46,234 nucleotides of DNA from JBOHUC01 sp050733935 (GTDB lineage: Bacteria; Eisenbacteria; RBG-16-71-46; DASYSL01). The stretch is taken from NCBI GenBank assembly GCA_050733935.1, contig JBOHUC010000128.1:1-46234 (forward strand), written 5' to 3'. Below, piece after piece: positions 17,238-29,600 of the stretch. A program made the translations under genes and the position numbers. Each line of letters starts with the position of its first letter. Within the stretch, counting starts at the first letter, position 1. A model generated the notes under the pieces. The model was not told the origin of the DNA. It ran no database searches and saw only the letters and a list, made by a program, of their open reading frames with translations.

Positions 17238-18980
17238 CTGAGATCGCTCCTCGGGCTCGTCCCCTATCTCGCGCGCTACCGCACGCGTCTCCTCTGGGGC
17301 GCCCTCTGCCTCGTCCTCACGAATGCGATCGGGCTTGCCGCGCCCTGGGTTTTGAAGAAGGTCATCGACGGGCTCGGCGTCTCGGTCACGGGCGGGAAGC
17401 TCGCCCGCTACGCGCTCTGGATCGTGGCGATCGCCCTCGTCGGCGGGATCTTCCGCTACCTCATGCGCGAGATCCTGATCGGCGTCTCGCGCCACGTCGA
17501 ATACGACCTCCGGAACGACTTCTTCCGCCATCTCGAGAGCCAGCCCGCGTCGTTCTACCACGGCCAGCAGACGGGCGAGATCATGTCGCGCGCGACGAGC
17601 GACATGAACGCCGTGCGCATGGTCCTGGGGCCGGGGATCATGCAGGGCCTGAACACGATCATCACGGCGATCATCGCGGTCGCGCTCATGCTCTACATCT
17701 CGCCCGTGCTCACGCTGTTCGCGCTTCTCCCCCTGCCGCTTCTCTCGTTCTCGGTGGCATTCTTCGGGGACCGCATCCACCAGAAGTTCGAGGACATCCA
17801 GGCGCACTTCGCGAGGATCTCCGCCATGGCGCAGGAGAATCTCTCGGGCGTCCGCGTGGTCCGCGCGTACGCGCAGGAGGAGCCGCAGATCGCGCGCTTC
17901 TCGGCGCTCAACCACGAATACGTGGCAAAGAACGCCGGTCTCATCCGCCTGTGGAGCTTCTTCTATCCGGCAATGGGGCTCCTCGCGGCGCTGGGCGGGG
18001 TGATCGTCCTCTGGCTCGGCGGTGCGCTCGTGATCGAGCATCGCATCACGCTCGGCGAGTTCGTGGCGTTCAACGCCTATCTCGCACTCCTCACCTGGCC
18101 CATGATCGCGCTCGGCTGGGTCGTGAACCTGTTCCAGCGCGGTGCCGCCTCGTGGGATCGACTGCGCGCGATCCTCGAAACGCCGCCGGCGATCGCGGAT
18201 CTCCCGGGCTCCGCCGATCCCGCCGACGCGCGCGGGGAGATCGAGATCAGAGACCTCACGTTCACGTATCCGGGCGCGACACGTGCCGCACTCTCGAACA
18301 TCCGCCTGCGCGTTCCGGCCGGCAGGACGGTGGCGGTCGTCGGACACACGGGCGCGGGCAAGACCACGCTTCTACACCTTCTCCTCAGGCTCCACGATCC
18401 CCCGCCGGGAACCGTGTTCCTGGACGGTCGCGACGTTCGCACGTACACCCTCGCGGGCCTGCGGAAGCGCTACGGCCTCGTTCCGCAGGAGACCTTCCTC
18501 TTCTCGACCACGCTCGCGGGCAACATCGCGTTCGGCGTCGAGAGCGCGACCGACGAGGAAATCCGGAGAGCGGCGCGCACGGCGCACCTGGACGGGGACG
18601 TGGCGGGCTTCGCGAAGGGCTACGACACGGTTGTCGGCGAGCGCGGGATCACGCTCTCGGGCGGGCAGAAGCAGCGCACGGCAATCGCGCGCGCCGTGTT
18701 GCGCGGGCCGACCGTGCTCCTGCTCGACGACTGCCTCTCCTCGGTCGACACCTATACCGAGGAGGCGATCCTGCGCGAGCTCACGGGCGTGATGCGGAGC
18801 CGGACGTCGATCCTCGTCTCCCACCGCGTGTCGACCGTGCGTCACGCGGACACGATCGTCGTCCTCGACGAGGGAGCGATCGTCGAGCAGGGCACGCACG
18901 ACGAGCTCCTCGCGCGTGGCGGCATCTACGCCGAGCTCCACCGCCAGCAGCTGCTCGAAGAGGAGCTCGAGGCCTCCTAG
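17238..18980 (+). CDS. ABC exporter half-transporter A (degenerate ATPase site)
   Basis: First half of a probable heterodimeric multidrug-type ABC exporter (YheI/BmrC-like), 580 residues: six membrane helices, then a nucleotide-binding domain. Walker A is GHTGAGKTT (369-377), the signature LSGGQ (473-477) is canonical, the H-loop His is 529. The residue after Walker B is Asp498 (LLLDD) instead of the catalytic Glu, as in the degenerate half of BmrCD and TM287/288. The partner gene starts 16 bases downstream and supplies the complementary residues. A CTG at 17238 with an ideal Shine-Dalgarno gives the expected N-terminus SLLGLVPYLARYRTRLL, typical of the family; the next permitted start (TTG 17352) loses 38 residues including helix 1. 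A sequencing error at the start codon is the alternative. Confidence 0.85.
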   Translation: MRSLLGLVPYLARYRTRLLWGALCLVLTNAIGLAAPWVLKKVIDGLGVSVTGGKLARYALWIVAIALVGGIFRYLMREILIGVSRHVEYDLRNDFFRHLESQPASFYHGQQTGEIMSRATSDMNAVRMVLGPGIMQGLNTIITAIIAVALMLYISPVLTLFALLPLPLLSFSVAFFGDRIHQKFEDIQAHFARISAMAQENLSGVRVVRAYAQEEPQIARFSALNHEYVAKNAGLIRLWSFFYPAMGLLAALGGVIVLWLGGALVIEHRITLGEFVAFNAYLALLTWPMIALGWVVNLFQRGAASWDRLRAILETPPAIADLPGSADPADARGEIEIRDLTFTYPGATRAALSNIRLRVPAGRTVAVVGHTGAGKTTLLHLLLRLHDPPPGTVFLDGRDVRTYTLAGLRKRYGLVPQETFLFSTTLAGNIAFGVESATDEEIRRAARTAHLDGDVAGFAKGYDTVVGERGITLSGGQKQRTAIARAVLRGPTVLLLDDCLSSVDTYTEEAILRELTGVMRSRTSILVSHRVSTVRHADTIVVLDEGAIVEQGTHDELLARGGIYAELHRQQLLEEELEAS

Positions 18981-18996
18981 AGGCCCGCGATCCCCG

Positions 18997-20817
18997 ATGG
19001 CCGAGCTCCACTATCACGAAGAGGAGGCCCTGGGCCGCGCGTACGACTCGCGGCTCATGCGAAGGCTCCTCGGCTTCCTCAAGCCCTACAAGTTTCAGGT
19101 CGCGATGGCGATCCTGCTCGTCCTCGCGGCGGCCGGACTCGAGATCCTGGGGCCCTGGCTCGTCAAAGTCGCGATCGACGGCTTCATCGCGCACGACGAC
19201 CTGAGGGGCCTCTCGTTCGTGGCCGGCGCGTTTCTCGGCGTGCTCGTGCTCGAGTTCGGCGTCAACTACTTCCAGATGTTCATCATGCAGTCGGTCGGCC
19301 AGCGGATCATGTACGACTTGCGGCTCGCGATCTTCGAGCGCCTCCAGCGGATGTCGCTCCCGTTCTACGACCGGAATCCCGTGGGCCGGCTCATGACCCG
19401 GATCACGAGCGACGTCGACGTGCTGAACGAGCTCTTCACCTCGGGCGTGGTCGCGATCGTGGGCGACATCGTCACGCTCCTGGGAATCATGATCGCGATC
19501 TCCCTCATGAACGCCGAGCTCGCGCTGGTCGCGTTCTCCGTGTTGCCTCTCATCTTCATCGTGACGCTCGTGTTCCGCGCCCGCGTGCGCGAGACCTATC
19601 GCGAGGTGCGGACTGCGCTCGCGCGCATGAACTCGAATCTCCAGGAGAACATCACGGGGATGACGACGACCCACATCATGAATCGCGAAGAGCGGCAGCT
19701 CGAAGGGTTCCGTGCGACCAACGCCGTGCACCGCGACGCGAACATCCGGAGCATCTTCTATTACGCGATCTTTTTCCCCACGATCGAATTGATCGGAGCG
19801 ATCGCGACCGGCCTCATCATCTGGTACGGCGGCCGGCAGGTCATGTGGGGCGGGTTGACACTCGGCGGGCTCGTCGCGTTCCTGCTCTACGCGGCACGGT
19901 TCTTCCGGCCGATTTCGGACATGTCGGAGAAGTACAACATCCTGCAGTCGGCGATGGCCTCCTCTGAGCGCGTGTTCAAGCTGCTCGATGCCGAGGTCGA
20001 GGTCCCACCCCCGGCCGCTCCGCGGAAGATCGCCTCGGTGCGCGGGGACATCCGTTTCGACCACGTCTCGTTCGCCTACCAGAGCGGCGAAGAGGTTCTG
20101 CGCGACGTTTCGTTCCATGTCGCTCCCGGGCAGAAGGTCGCGATCGTGGGCGCGACCGGGGCCGGGAAGACGACGATCATCTCGCTCCTCACGCGGTTCT
20201 ACGACGTCACCGAAGGCGCCATCCTCGTCGACGGCGTGGACGTCCGCGAATGGGATCTCACGCAGCTTCGCCGCTCGATCGGGGTCGTCTTGCAGGACGT
20301 GTTCCTGTTCTCGGGCACGGTCGAGGAAAACCTGCGCCTTGGAGAGGACCTGCCACAGGAGCGGCTCGTTCAGGCCGCACGCGAAGTCCACGCGGATCCG
20401 TTCATCCGACGGCTTCCCGGCGGTTACGGCGCGGAGGTCAAGGAGCGCGGGGCAACGTTCTCGACCGGCGAGAAGCAGCTCCTCGCGTTCGCGCGCGCGC
20501 TCGCGTTCGATCCCCGGATCCTGGTCCTCGACGAGGCCACTTCGAGCGTGGACACGGAGACCGAGCTCCTGATCCAGGACGCGCTCCACCGGCTCATGCA
20601 GGGCCGGACGTCGATCGTGATCGCCCACCGGCTCTCGACCATTCAGGACGTGGACCGGATCGTCGTGCTTCACAAGGGACAGATTCGCGAGACGGGAACG
20701 CACCAGGAGCTGCTCGCGCAGCGCGGCATCTATCATCGGCTGTACGAGCTTCAGTACCGCGCGCAGGAGAGGCCGGCCGCGAGGGCTGCCACGCCGGGCA
20801 GCGCTGCCGGGAATTGA
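18997..20817 (+). CDS. ABC exporter half-transporter B (catalytic ATPase site)
   Basis: Second half of the exporter, 606 residues, six helices plus ATPase domain, YheH/BmrD-like. Walker A is GATGAGKTT (385-393), Walker B ends in the normal catalytic Glu513 (LVLDE), and the H-loop His is 544. The signature is altered to FSTGEKQ (488-494) instead of LSGGQ. Paired with half A this gives one complete site (Walker A/B of B with LSGGQ of A) and one degenerate site (Walker A/B of A with STGEK of B), the asymmetric arrangement known in heterodimeric exporters. Start chosen at ATG 18997; a longer frame from 18916 would overlap gene A and lacks the family N-terminus. Substrate unknown; drugs, lipids or peptides are all possible. 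Confidence 0.9.
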   Translation: MAELHYHEEEALGRAYDSRLMRRLLGFLKPYKFQVAMAILLVLAAAGLEILGPWLVKVAIDGFIAHDDLRGLSFVAGAFLGVLVLEFGVNYFQMFIMQSVGQRIMYDLRLAIFERLQRMSLPFYDRNPVGRLMTRITSDVDVLNELFTSGVVAIVGDIVTLLGIMIAISLMNAELALVAFSVLPLIFIVTLVFRARVRETYREVRTALARMNSNLQENITGMTTTHIMNREERQLEGFRATNAVHRDANIRSIFYYAIFFPTIELIGAIATGLIIWYGGRQVMWGGLTLGGLVAFLLYAARFFRPISDMSEKYNILQSAMASSERVFKLLDAEVEVPPPAAPRKIASVRGDIRFDHVSFAYQSGEEVLRDVSFHVAPGQKVAIVGATGAGKTTIISLLTRFYDVTEGAILVDGVDVREWDLTQLRRSIGVVLQDVFLFSGTVEENLRLGEDLPQERLVQAAREVHADPFIRRLPGGYGAEVKERGATFSTGEKQLLAFARALAFDPRILVLDEATSSVDTETELLIQDALHRLMQGRTSIVIAHRLSTIQDVDRIVVLHKGQIRETGTHQELLAQRGIYHRLYELQYRAQERPAARAATPGSAAGN

Positions 20818-20824
20818 GCAATGA

Positions 20825-23605
20825 CTAGCGGACCGCCACGAACTTGAGGAAACGCGCAGCCGACGCGACCTTTAGGCGAGCAAAGTAGATCCCCGGTGGC
20901 ATGGCGTCCTTCACAACAATCCGGATCTCGCGTCGGCCCTGGGGGCCGGATGAAAGCTCGTGTTGGAGGACTTGCCGACCCCGCACGTCAAACACGTCCA
21001 GAGAGCCCACGTCTCCACCTGGGATGGAGTATCCGGCAATGAGCATCCCCTCCTTGATGACCACGGAGAAGAGTGTGAGAGAGTGGGATCCGCCAAAGCG
21101 TGCCAGGTCTGAATCAGCCGTCTGAATCTGCCCGCTCTCGCTCTCGACTTCCAAATCCGGGTCCCCGCGTACGACGATTGACGCTGAGCCTCGGATCCTC
21201 GCGCCTGTCAGGGTCGAACCTTGTAGCACAACTTCCCGTGAGGAATGCTGTGATTGTCGAGCCTCCGTCGGAATCTGGAGGACTGCATCCGGGAGCCCGT
21301 CGCGATCTAGATCCCTAAACTTCACGCTCGGCCCTCCATCGCGACCTCGTTCGACAGGCCAACCGTTGACCAAGAGGGTGGCGAAGTCGATCTCAGAACT
21401 GGAGAGGCCGGCTTCCGAGAATGCCCCCACGAAACGTGCGCCGTTTGGGCTCGGAGGCAAATCGTTTCTTGGATTCCCCACCACGGGATCAATTCGGAGA
21501 ATGGTTTCCGGGCGATCCCACCGCAGCGACCAAACGCTGCTCAACCTTCCCGTAGAGTTCATTCCCCCAATTACAAGCATGCGGTCGCGAGCGGGATCAA
21601 AGTGTGCCGTCTGGACGCCACGCCACGGAGGGTTTCCAGGGGGGTCGAGCTCTTCCCATCGCAGCTCTGGGCTGAATCGCAGGGCCCACGTATCGGCGTA
21701 CGATCCGGCTCCTGTGCGGATTCCGCTGAAAGCGATCATTCTGTCGTCAACCGGATCGTAGACCGCGCTGTGGTGGTAGCGAGCAAAGGGTGGTTCACCA
21801 GTTGGACTCAGGAGCTCCCATCGGGGCGTATCCGCCAGATCGAGCGCCCATGTCTCGTTCCAAGGACCGAGCCCTCCGAACAGAACCATGCGATCACGAC
21901 GCTCGTCATAGCAGCCCTTCCAATGCGCTCGCCTGGTCGGTGATGGGCCAATGGGATCGAGCCTGATCCAGGTCGCGCTCGGTTCCATTTCAAGAGCCCA
22001 AACCTCAGTCGTCGTGCCTACAAAACCGCCGAGAACCAGAATGCGATCCCGCACCGGGTCATAGAGAACCGCGGCGCCGTGCCGCGCCTCAGGTCGTTCA
22101 CCTTCGGGATCGAGTCTCGTCCACTGACCGTCGCCGGAAAGGTCAAGCGCCCAGATCTTGTAGTCCTCAGGAGAGCCGGACTGGTCCCAGAACAGGAGCA
22201 TGCGGTCCCGGATTGGATCATGTACTCCGACGTACCCACCGGGATCAGGCGGCTCCCCGGCGGGAGACAGGCGTGACCAACCCGAGTCATCCTGGAGATT
22301 CCAGCTCCAAAGGTCGCCCAGTCTCTGATTCTGGTCCACGCCACCGAACATGAGGAGACGATCTCGAGGAGGATCACATATCGTGGCATGAAAGGCCCTG
22401 CCGCGCGGGGCAGGGGCTTCGAGCAACCGTTCCCAAACGTAGTTCGCGTCCAGCGAAAGACTCCAGAGATCACTCGCGTAGGCCTGTTGGGGATCGTCCA
22501 CGATGCCCCCGAACACGATCACTCTGTAGTTGATCGGGTCGAGGATTCCCGAGTGATAATCTCGACCCGGAGGTTTGGCCCCCAGGACAGGCAGCGGACC
22601 CCATTGGGGTTCAGAATCAGAGAATGAAAGCTCCCAGGTATCCATCTGCGGTTCTCGGAAATCCCCACCGAGGATGAGCAGCCGATCCGAGCGTGAGTCG
22701 AATACCGCGAGAGACGCGTATCGCGGCGACGGCGGGATCCCTGCCGTCGACACGCGCTCCCATAGGGGCACGTTGGAAAGGTCGAGCGCCCAGACCTCAT
22801 CGCTCTCTTCAAACGAGCCTCCGAAGATCAACATTCGCTTCCGCTGCTCATCGAGTGCCGCCGCGTGAAAAGCCCGCCGACCGGGGCCAGGACCAGGAGT
22901 CTGAACGAGTGCCCAAGTAGGTTCTCCTGCCAACGAAAGCGACCAGGTGTCGTTTTGGAATTGGTTTCCGAGTAATCCACCGAATACGAGAATCCTGTCG
23001 CCGACCGGATCGTAGACGGCACTCTGTCCCTGCCTGGCACTTGGCTTTGGACCCGAACTGGTAATCCGTCGCCAAACAGCCGGATCTCGATCCAATTCCA
23101 GGACCCAAAGATCAAGAACAAAGCCGACCGTCGGATCATAGCCGGAAACTACGAAGACCCGGTCGCGGACCGGATCGTAAACTGCCGAATGCCCAACAAA
23201 GCCTGGAATCAAATCCCCCGCAGCAGGCAGCCGCTCCCAGGAAGACTCCGCATTCAAGTCGAGGGTCCAGACCGCTGTAGGATAGTTCCCGCTCTCGCCA
23301 CGACCTCCGATCAGAATCATCCGCCGACGGTGCGAATCGAAGACGACTTGATGGCCATAACGCACGAGAGGAGGAAACTCTTCCCACGACCCGTCCACGT
23401 GTGGATTACTGCCGAGGAGCGAGATTTGAGGTGGTTCGGCGCCGTGCCTTGGGGTCAATTCTCGGTAGGGTGGGACAAGTGTGTCAGCGCACAGGTTCGT
23501 GAACCTCGCGTCGGCAAGGAGTGCAAGAAGTACGGATACGAAGAGTGGAAACAGCGGAGCCGTGGAAATGGCACCAATCGAAGAACTTCTGTGGGGCTCG
23601 GGCAT
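20825..23605 (-). CDS. Secreted kelch-repeat protein (12 repeats) with divergent sorting-type C-terminus
   Basis: Exported protein of 926 residues. After a hydrophobic segment (about 10-31) come twelve repeats of about 50 residues, each with the pattern W-x-R-L ... R-x-x-HSAVYDP-x-x-DR-hhhhGG ... DxWxLxL, enough for two six-bladed propellers. A segment containing FRDLDRDGLPDA follows, then a terminal module with FDVRGRQV and PPGIYFARL. That module lacks the PNP and WDG elements found in the other five exported proteins. The start at 23605 gives a signal peptide at the N-terminus; the frame continues upstream to 23806 without a signal-like sequence. Codon choice differs from the neighbours, with many AGT, AGG, GGA, ATT and GTA. 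Probably a surface or extracellular binding protein. Only seven bases separate it from the convergent ABC gene. Confidence 0.8.
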   Translation of the reverse strand: MPEPHRSSSIGAISTAPLFPLFVSVLLALLADARFTNLCADTLVPPYRELTPRHGAEPPQISLLGSNPHVDGSWEEFPPLVRYGHQVVFDSHRRRMILIGGRGESGNYPTAVWTLDLNAESSWERLPAAGDLIPGFVGHSAVYDPVRDRVFVVSGYDPTVGFVLDLWVLELDRDPAVWRRITSSGPKPSARQGQSAVYDPVGDRILVFGGLLGNQFQNDTWSLSLAGEPTWALVQTPGPGPGRRAFHAAALDEQRKRMLIFGGSFEESDEVWALDLSNVPLWERVSTAGIPPSPRYASLAVFDSRSDRLLILGGDFREPQMDTWELSFSDSEPQWGPLPVLGAKPPGRDYHSGILDPINYRVIVFGGIVDDPQQAYASDLWSLSLDANYVWERLLEAPAPRGRAFHATICDPPRDRLLMFGGVDQNQRLGDLWSWNLQDDSGWSRLSPAGEPPDPGGYVGVHDPIRDRMLLFWDQSGSPEDYKIWALDLSGDGQWTRLDPEGERPEARHGAAVLYDPVRDRILVLGGFVGTTTEVWALEMEPSATWIRLDPIGPSPTRRAHWKGCYDERRDRMVLFGGLGPWNETWALDLADTPRWELLSPTGEPPFARYHHSAVYDPVDDRMIAFSGIRTGAGSYADTWALRFSPELRWEELDPPGNPPWRGVQTAHFDPARDRMLVIGGMNSTGRLSSVWSLRWDRPETILRIDPVVGNPRNDLPPSPNGARFVGAFSEAGLSSSEIDFATLLVNGWPVERGRDGGPSVKFRDLDRDGLPDAVLQIPTEARQSQHSSREVVLQGSTLTGARIRGSASIVVRGDPDLEVESESGQIQTADSDLARFGGSHSLTLFSVVIKEGMLIAGYSIPGGDVGSLDVFDVRGRQVLQHELSSGPQGRREIRIVVKDAMPPGIYFARLKVASAARFLKFVAVR

Positions 23606-23714
23606 GCGTGGTCTCGCGGAACTCCCGATTGATTCGCCCGGAGCAACGAACTCTAGTGACACCCTTCGAGAGAATGCAACGTGAATCTCATCAAGGCACG
23701 CTTCACGGCCCAGA

Positions 23715-24125
23715 TTAACGCTCCAATCGCGTTCCGGGCCCAGGGTCCACGGCTCCGCCGGCCGGCGGCGCGCCCGGCGGCATCCGCCGCCCCATGTTCT
23801 CTGCAAAACGAAACACCGAGCGTTTGAGCGGTCGCGGTACGATCCACGTGAGCGCCTTGACCGTGTATCGTGCGGTCATGAAGTGGTTCCTGGACCAGGG
23901 CCAGTGCTCGAGGATGATGTCCGAGTCCGCCGAGACGAAGAGATAATCGAGGATCAGGAGGAAGACGACGAGATCGTCGAGTTGTCCCGCGATCGGAATC
24001 CAGTCAGGGATGAGATCCACCGGCGAGAGCAACCAGATGACAAGGCCAGCCAGGACGAGCCGGTTCCGCCACGAAATCCGCGGGTCGTCGCGCAGGGCCT
24101 TGAGGAAGGCAAGGAGCGTTTGCAC
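23715..24125 (-). CDS. DUF1232 (YkvA-family) small membrane protein
   Basis: 136-residue inner-membrane protein of unknown function. The family core is clear: a hydrophobic stretch with SPVDLIPDWIPIAGQLDDLVV (about 34-54) carrying the conserved Pro and Asp residues, followed by a second hydrophobic segment LLILDYLFV. The C-terminal 40 residues are basic, then Gly/Pro-rich, and are not part of the domain. The ATG at 24125 leaves 50 bases to the divergent kinase gene, so the two may share a regulatory region. No operon partner on its own strand: the kelch gene starts 109 bases downstream. Confidence 0.82.
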   Translation of the reverse strand: MQTLLAFLKALRDDPRISWRNRLVLAGLVIWLLSPVDLIPDWIPIAGQLDDLVVFLLILDYLFVSADSDIILEHWPWSRNHFMTARYTVKALTWIVPRPLKRSVFRFAENMGRRMPPGAPPAGGAVDPGPGTRLER

Positions 24126-24175
24126 GACCCGACTCTAGCACGTCCCCGGGCCCGACAAGGCCCGCGGGGCCCCCG

Positions 24176-26479
<2,304 letters not shown>

Positions 26480-26517
26480 GACCGCTTCCGCCGTACACTC
26501 GATGCGCCTCTTTCCCC

Positions 26518-26539
26518 CGGTCCGCACGCCTCCGGACCG
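26518..26539 (+). other. Hairpin between kinase and FG-GAP/peptidase gene
   Basis: A 7-bp perfect stem (26518-26524 with 26533-26539) with an 8-base loop, in the 121-base gap. No T-run follows. It could be a weak terminator for the kinase gene or a leader structure for the next gene. Confidence 0.35.
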
Positions 26540-26600
26540 CTCGGTTCCTCCCGCGCCGGACGCTCTCCCCCGCGACGGCGCCCCACCGAGGAGTGATTCG

Positions 26601-29600
26601 ATGCAGCCACCCCCCGCGAATCCAGGAACGCATCGCGCTTTTCTCCTGCTCGTTCTCACCTGCACCTTCTCGCTCGCCGGATCGCTTGCGATCGTGTCCC
26701 CCGCCGGCGCGTATCTCATGCTCGTCCGGCAGGGCCAGGAGAGCGCCGACCTGGCGCAGACCGGCGACCGGCTCGGGACGGCCGTCGCGGCCGGGGACTT
26801 CAACAACGACGGCTTCGACGACCTTACGACGGCCGCGCCCTACGAAAACGAGGACATCGGAGTCGCGGCCGAGCACGGATCCGTGATCGTCAACTACGGC
26901 TCGGCGCGCGGCATCACCGAAGCCAACGCCGACTACCTCACGGTCGGAGCGGTCACCGACGATGACGTGCACTACGGCTTCGCGCTCGCGGTCGGCGATT
27001 TCAACAACGACGGCTACGACGACCTCGCGGTCGGACTCCCCGATCTCGACGGGATCCTGTTCACGGTCGCCGATGCGGGCGAGGTGTGGATCCACCACGG
27101 CGGGCCGGGCGGCCTCCCTTCGACTCCGACCACGATCGTCGATCATGCGGATGCGGGCGATGCGATCGAAGTCGGCGACCGCTTCGGCTTCAGCCTCGCG
27201 GCCGGCGACTTCAACATGGACGGCTTCGACGATCTCGCGGTCGGCGTGATCGGCGAGGATGTGAGCTCGGGTGCGGTTTCCGTCTTCCGCGGCTCCCTTG
27301 CCGGAATCACGACCACGGGCGCCACCACGTACCGCCCGATCCAGCTCGGCTCGACGCCGGAATCGGGCGGAGCGTTCGGCTGGGCGCTTGCGGCCGGCCA
27401 GATGTTCGACACGCTGCATGAAGATCTCGCGATCGGGGCGCCGCTCCGCATGGCGTTGGGCATGAGTGACGCCGGGCAGGTCTATGTGATGAAGGGTTCC
27501 GCAACGGGGCTCACGACGACGGGCGCTCTCATTTACAGCGAGGATCTGATCGGCTTCGGCGCCGAGGTGGGAGCGCGATTCGGGCAGTCGCTCGCGGTCG
27601 GTGAAATCTCCGAGACTGCGGGGACCCGCCAGCTCGTGGTCGGTTCGCCCGGCTACGACGGACTCGCGGTCGACGCCGGCCAGGTGTTCCTGATCTCGGA
27701 CTTCATCCCGCCGTTCGCGGCAGCCGGCGTCGATCACCTGGTCCAGGGCTTCGCGGGAACGGAGACCAGCGAGAACGGAGACCAGTTCGGCTATTCACTC
27801 GCCGTCGCGGACTTCGACCAGGACGGCCGCGACGATCTTGCCGTGGGGGTGCCGTTCGAGAACCTCGAGAACAATCCGGCGACCGGAGTGAACACGACCA
27901 ATGCGGGCCAGGTGATCCTTTACAAGGGCCTGTTTACCTTCCCGGGCCCGGGGCCGGCGACCGTGCTGCACGCGCGCACGCTCAACGACACGATCCAGAC
28001 CTCCGCCGATCTCGGAACCGGACTCGCGTTCGGTCGCTTCGACGATTCCGGGAGGCCCAATCTCGCGATCGGGGCGCCGGGAATGGACGATCGCGACTAC
28101 CGCACCGGGGCGATGATTTCGAACAGCGGGCAGGTGTACGTCTACGCGCCGTGGCGGCAGCTCCAGAGCCGCCCGCACCGGAGCTCGGTCGCGCTCGACT
28201 GCAACGGACGCATCGTCTTCGCCCAGCGGCCGTACCAGGCGGTGCCCCCGGCGAGCACGACCAAGGCCATGACGGCCCTGCTCGCCGTCGAGGGCATCCA
28301 GAGCGGCGCGATCGATTCGAACGCGGTCTATACGGTTCCCGAGTGGGTTGCGAACAGCAGCAAGGTCTCCGGGAGCCAGGCCGGGCTCCTCGAGAACCAG
28401 CAGATGCGCTTCGTCGACCTGATCAAGCTCGCCATCGCGGTCTCCGGGTGCGATGCGTGCTATGCGATCGGGGACATGGCCACCGGCGGCGGGCACGTGT
28501 GGAATGGCCTCGAAGGAACGATCCAGGATTTCACGAATCTCATGAACGCCCGGGCCGACGATTTCGGCATGAACCAGACGAATTTCACGAACCCCTGCGG
28601 TCGGCCACTGGTGAATCACTTCACCACCGCATACGACTACGCGCTCATGTCGCGCATGATGATGACGAACCCCTTGTTCCGCTACTTCGTAGGCCCGCAG
28701 ACCTGGGCGGATATCCCCAACTGGCCCGTCACGCCGTACGGCTGGATGCAGTCGATGGTCGGTCTTTACTCCGATTGTGACGGGGTCAAGCCCGGCAACA
28801 ACGGGCTCAGCCTGCAGACCGGCCTGTGGCACGCGACCAGCGTCGGCAACGACCGCGTCGCGGCCGCCGCGTTCGGGATTCCGAGCACGCAGTACGGGAG
28901 CCCGGTGACCGACAGTCGGGGTGGCACGGGTCGCGACCTGCTCGCGCTCGCCGCAACCGATTGTCCGCTGGGGTTCGCGGCTCCCCAGCCCGAGCCTCCG
29001 TCCCCCGAACCCTGGGGCAAGCGGACCGGCATTCCAACCGGCCCGGGGCCCGATCAGTGTCTGCAGGTGTTCCTCGACGAACGCTCCGAAGAGGACGCGA
29101 GGGTCGAGGTGCGACCGCAGGTCGTCCCGGACAAGGACGCCGAGATCCAGATCGCCGTCGAGCGCACTTCCGAGATGTACATCGACCCCGGTGACGAAGT
29201 GCTGGTTTCCTTCGAGCACGGCGAGGCTCACGCGCCGATCGTCATCGGAAACCTCGGCGCGATGACGGCGAATCTCGCGATCACTCTTTCGGAACCGCCC
29301 GGGATGACGAACGTGGCTCTCGCTCCCGGGGCGACCCACACGATCCCTGCCAATCCTTCGATTGCCTCGCCGTTCACGATCGAGATCCAGAACACATCCT
29401 CGTCCGGACCGGCATGGCTCAGCTTTCAGGACGGAGGATCGACGAGTGCCCTGGTGGGCGGGCGCACGTTCGCGAGCCTCGTGCTCGGACGGCCCCGTCA
29501 GCTCTATGACGAGGTGGTCAAAGTGTGCGTGGACGGTCTCGATCCCGCACCGGGTAACGAGGTGTATGCGGTCGTCCGGCCCGACGACGGGATCGTGGGC

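Noticed and set aside
20793..20804. 12-base perfect palindrome GGCAGCGCTGCC at the end of ABC half B
   Set aside because: No loop and inside the coding region; not a terminator.
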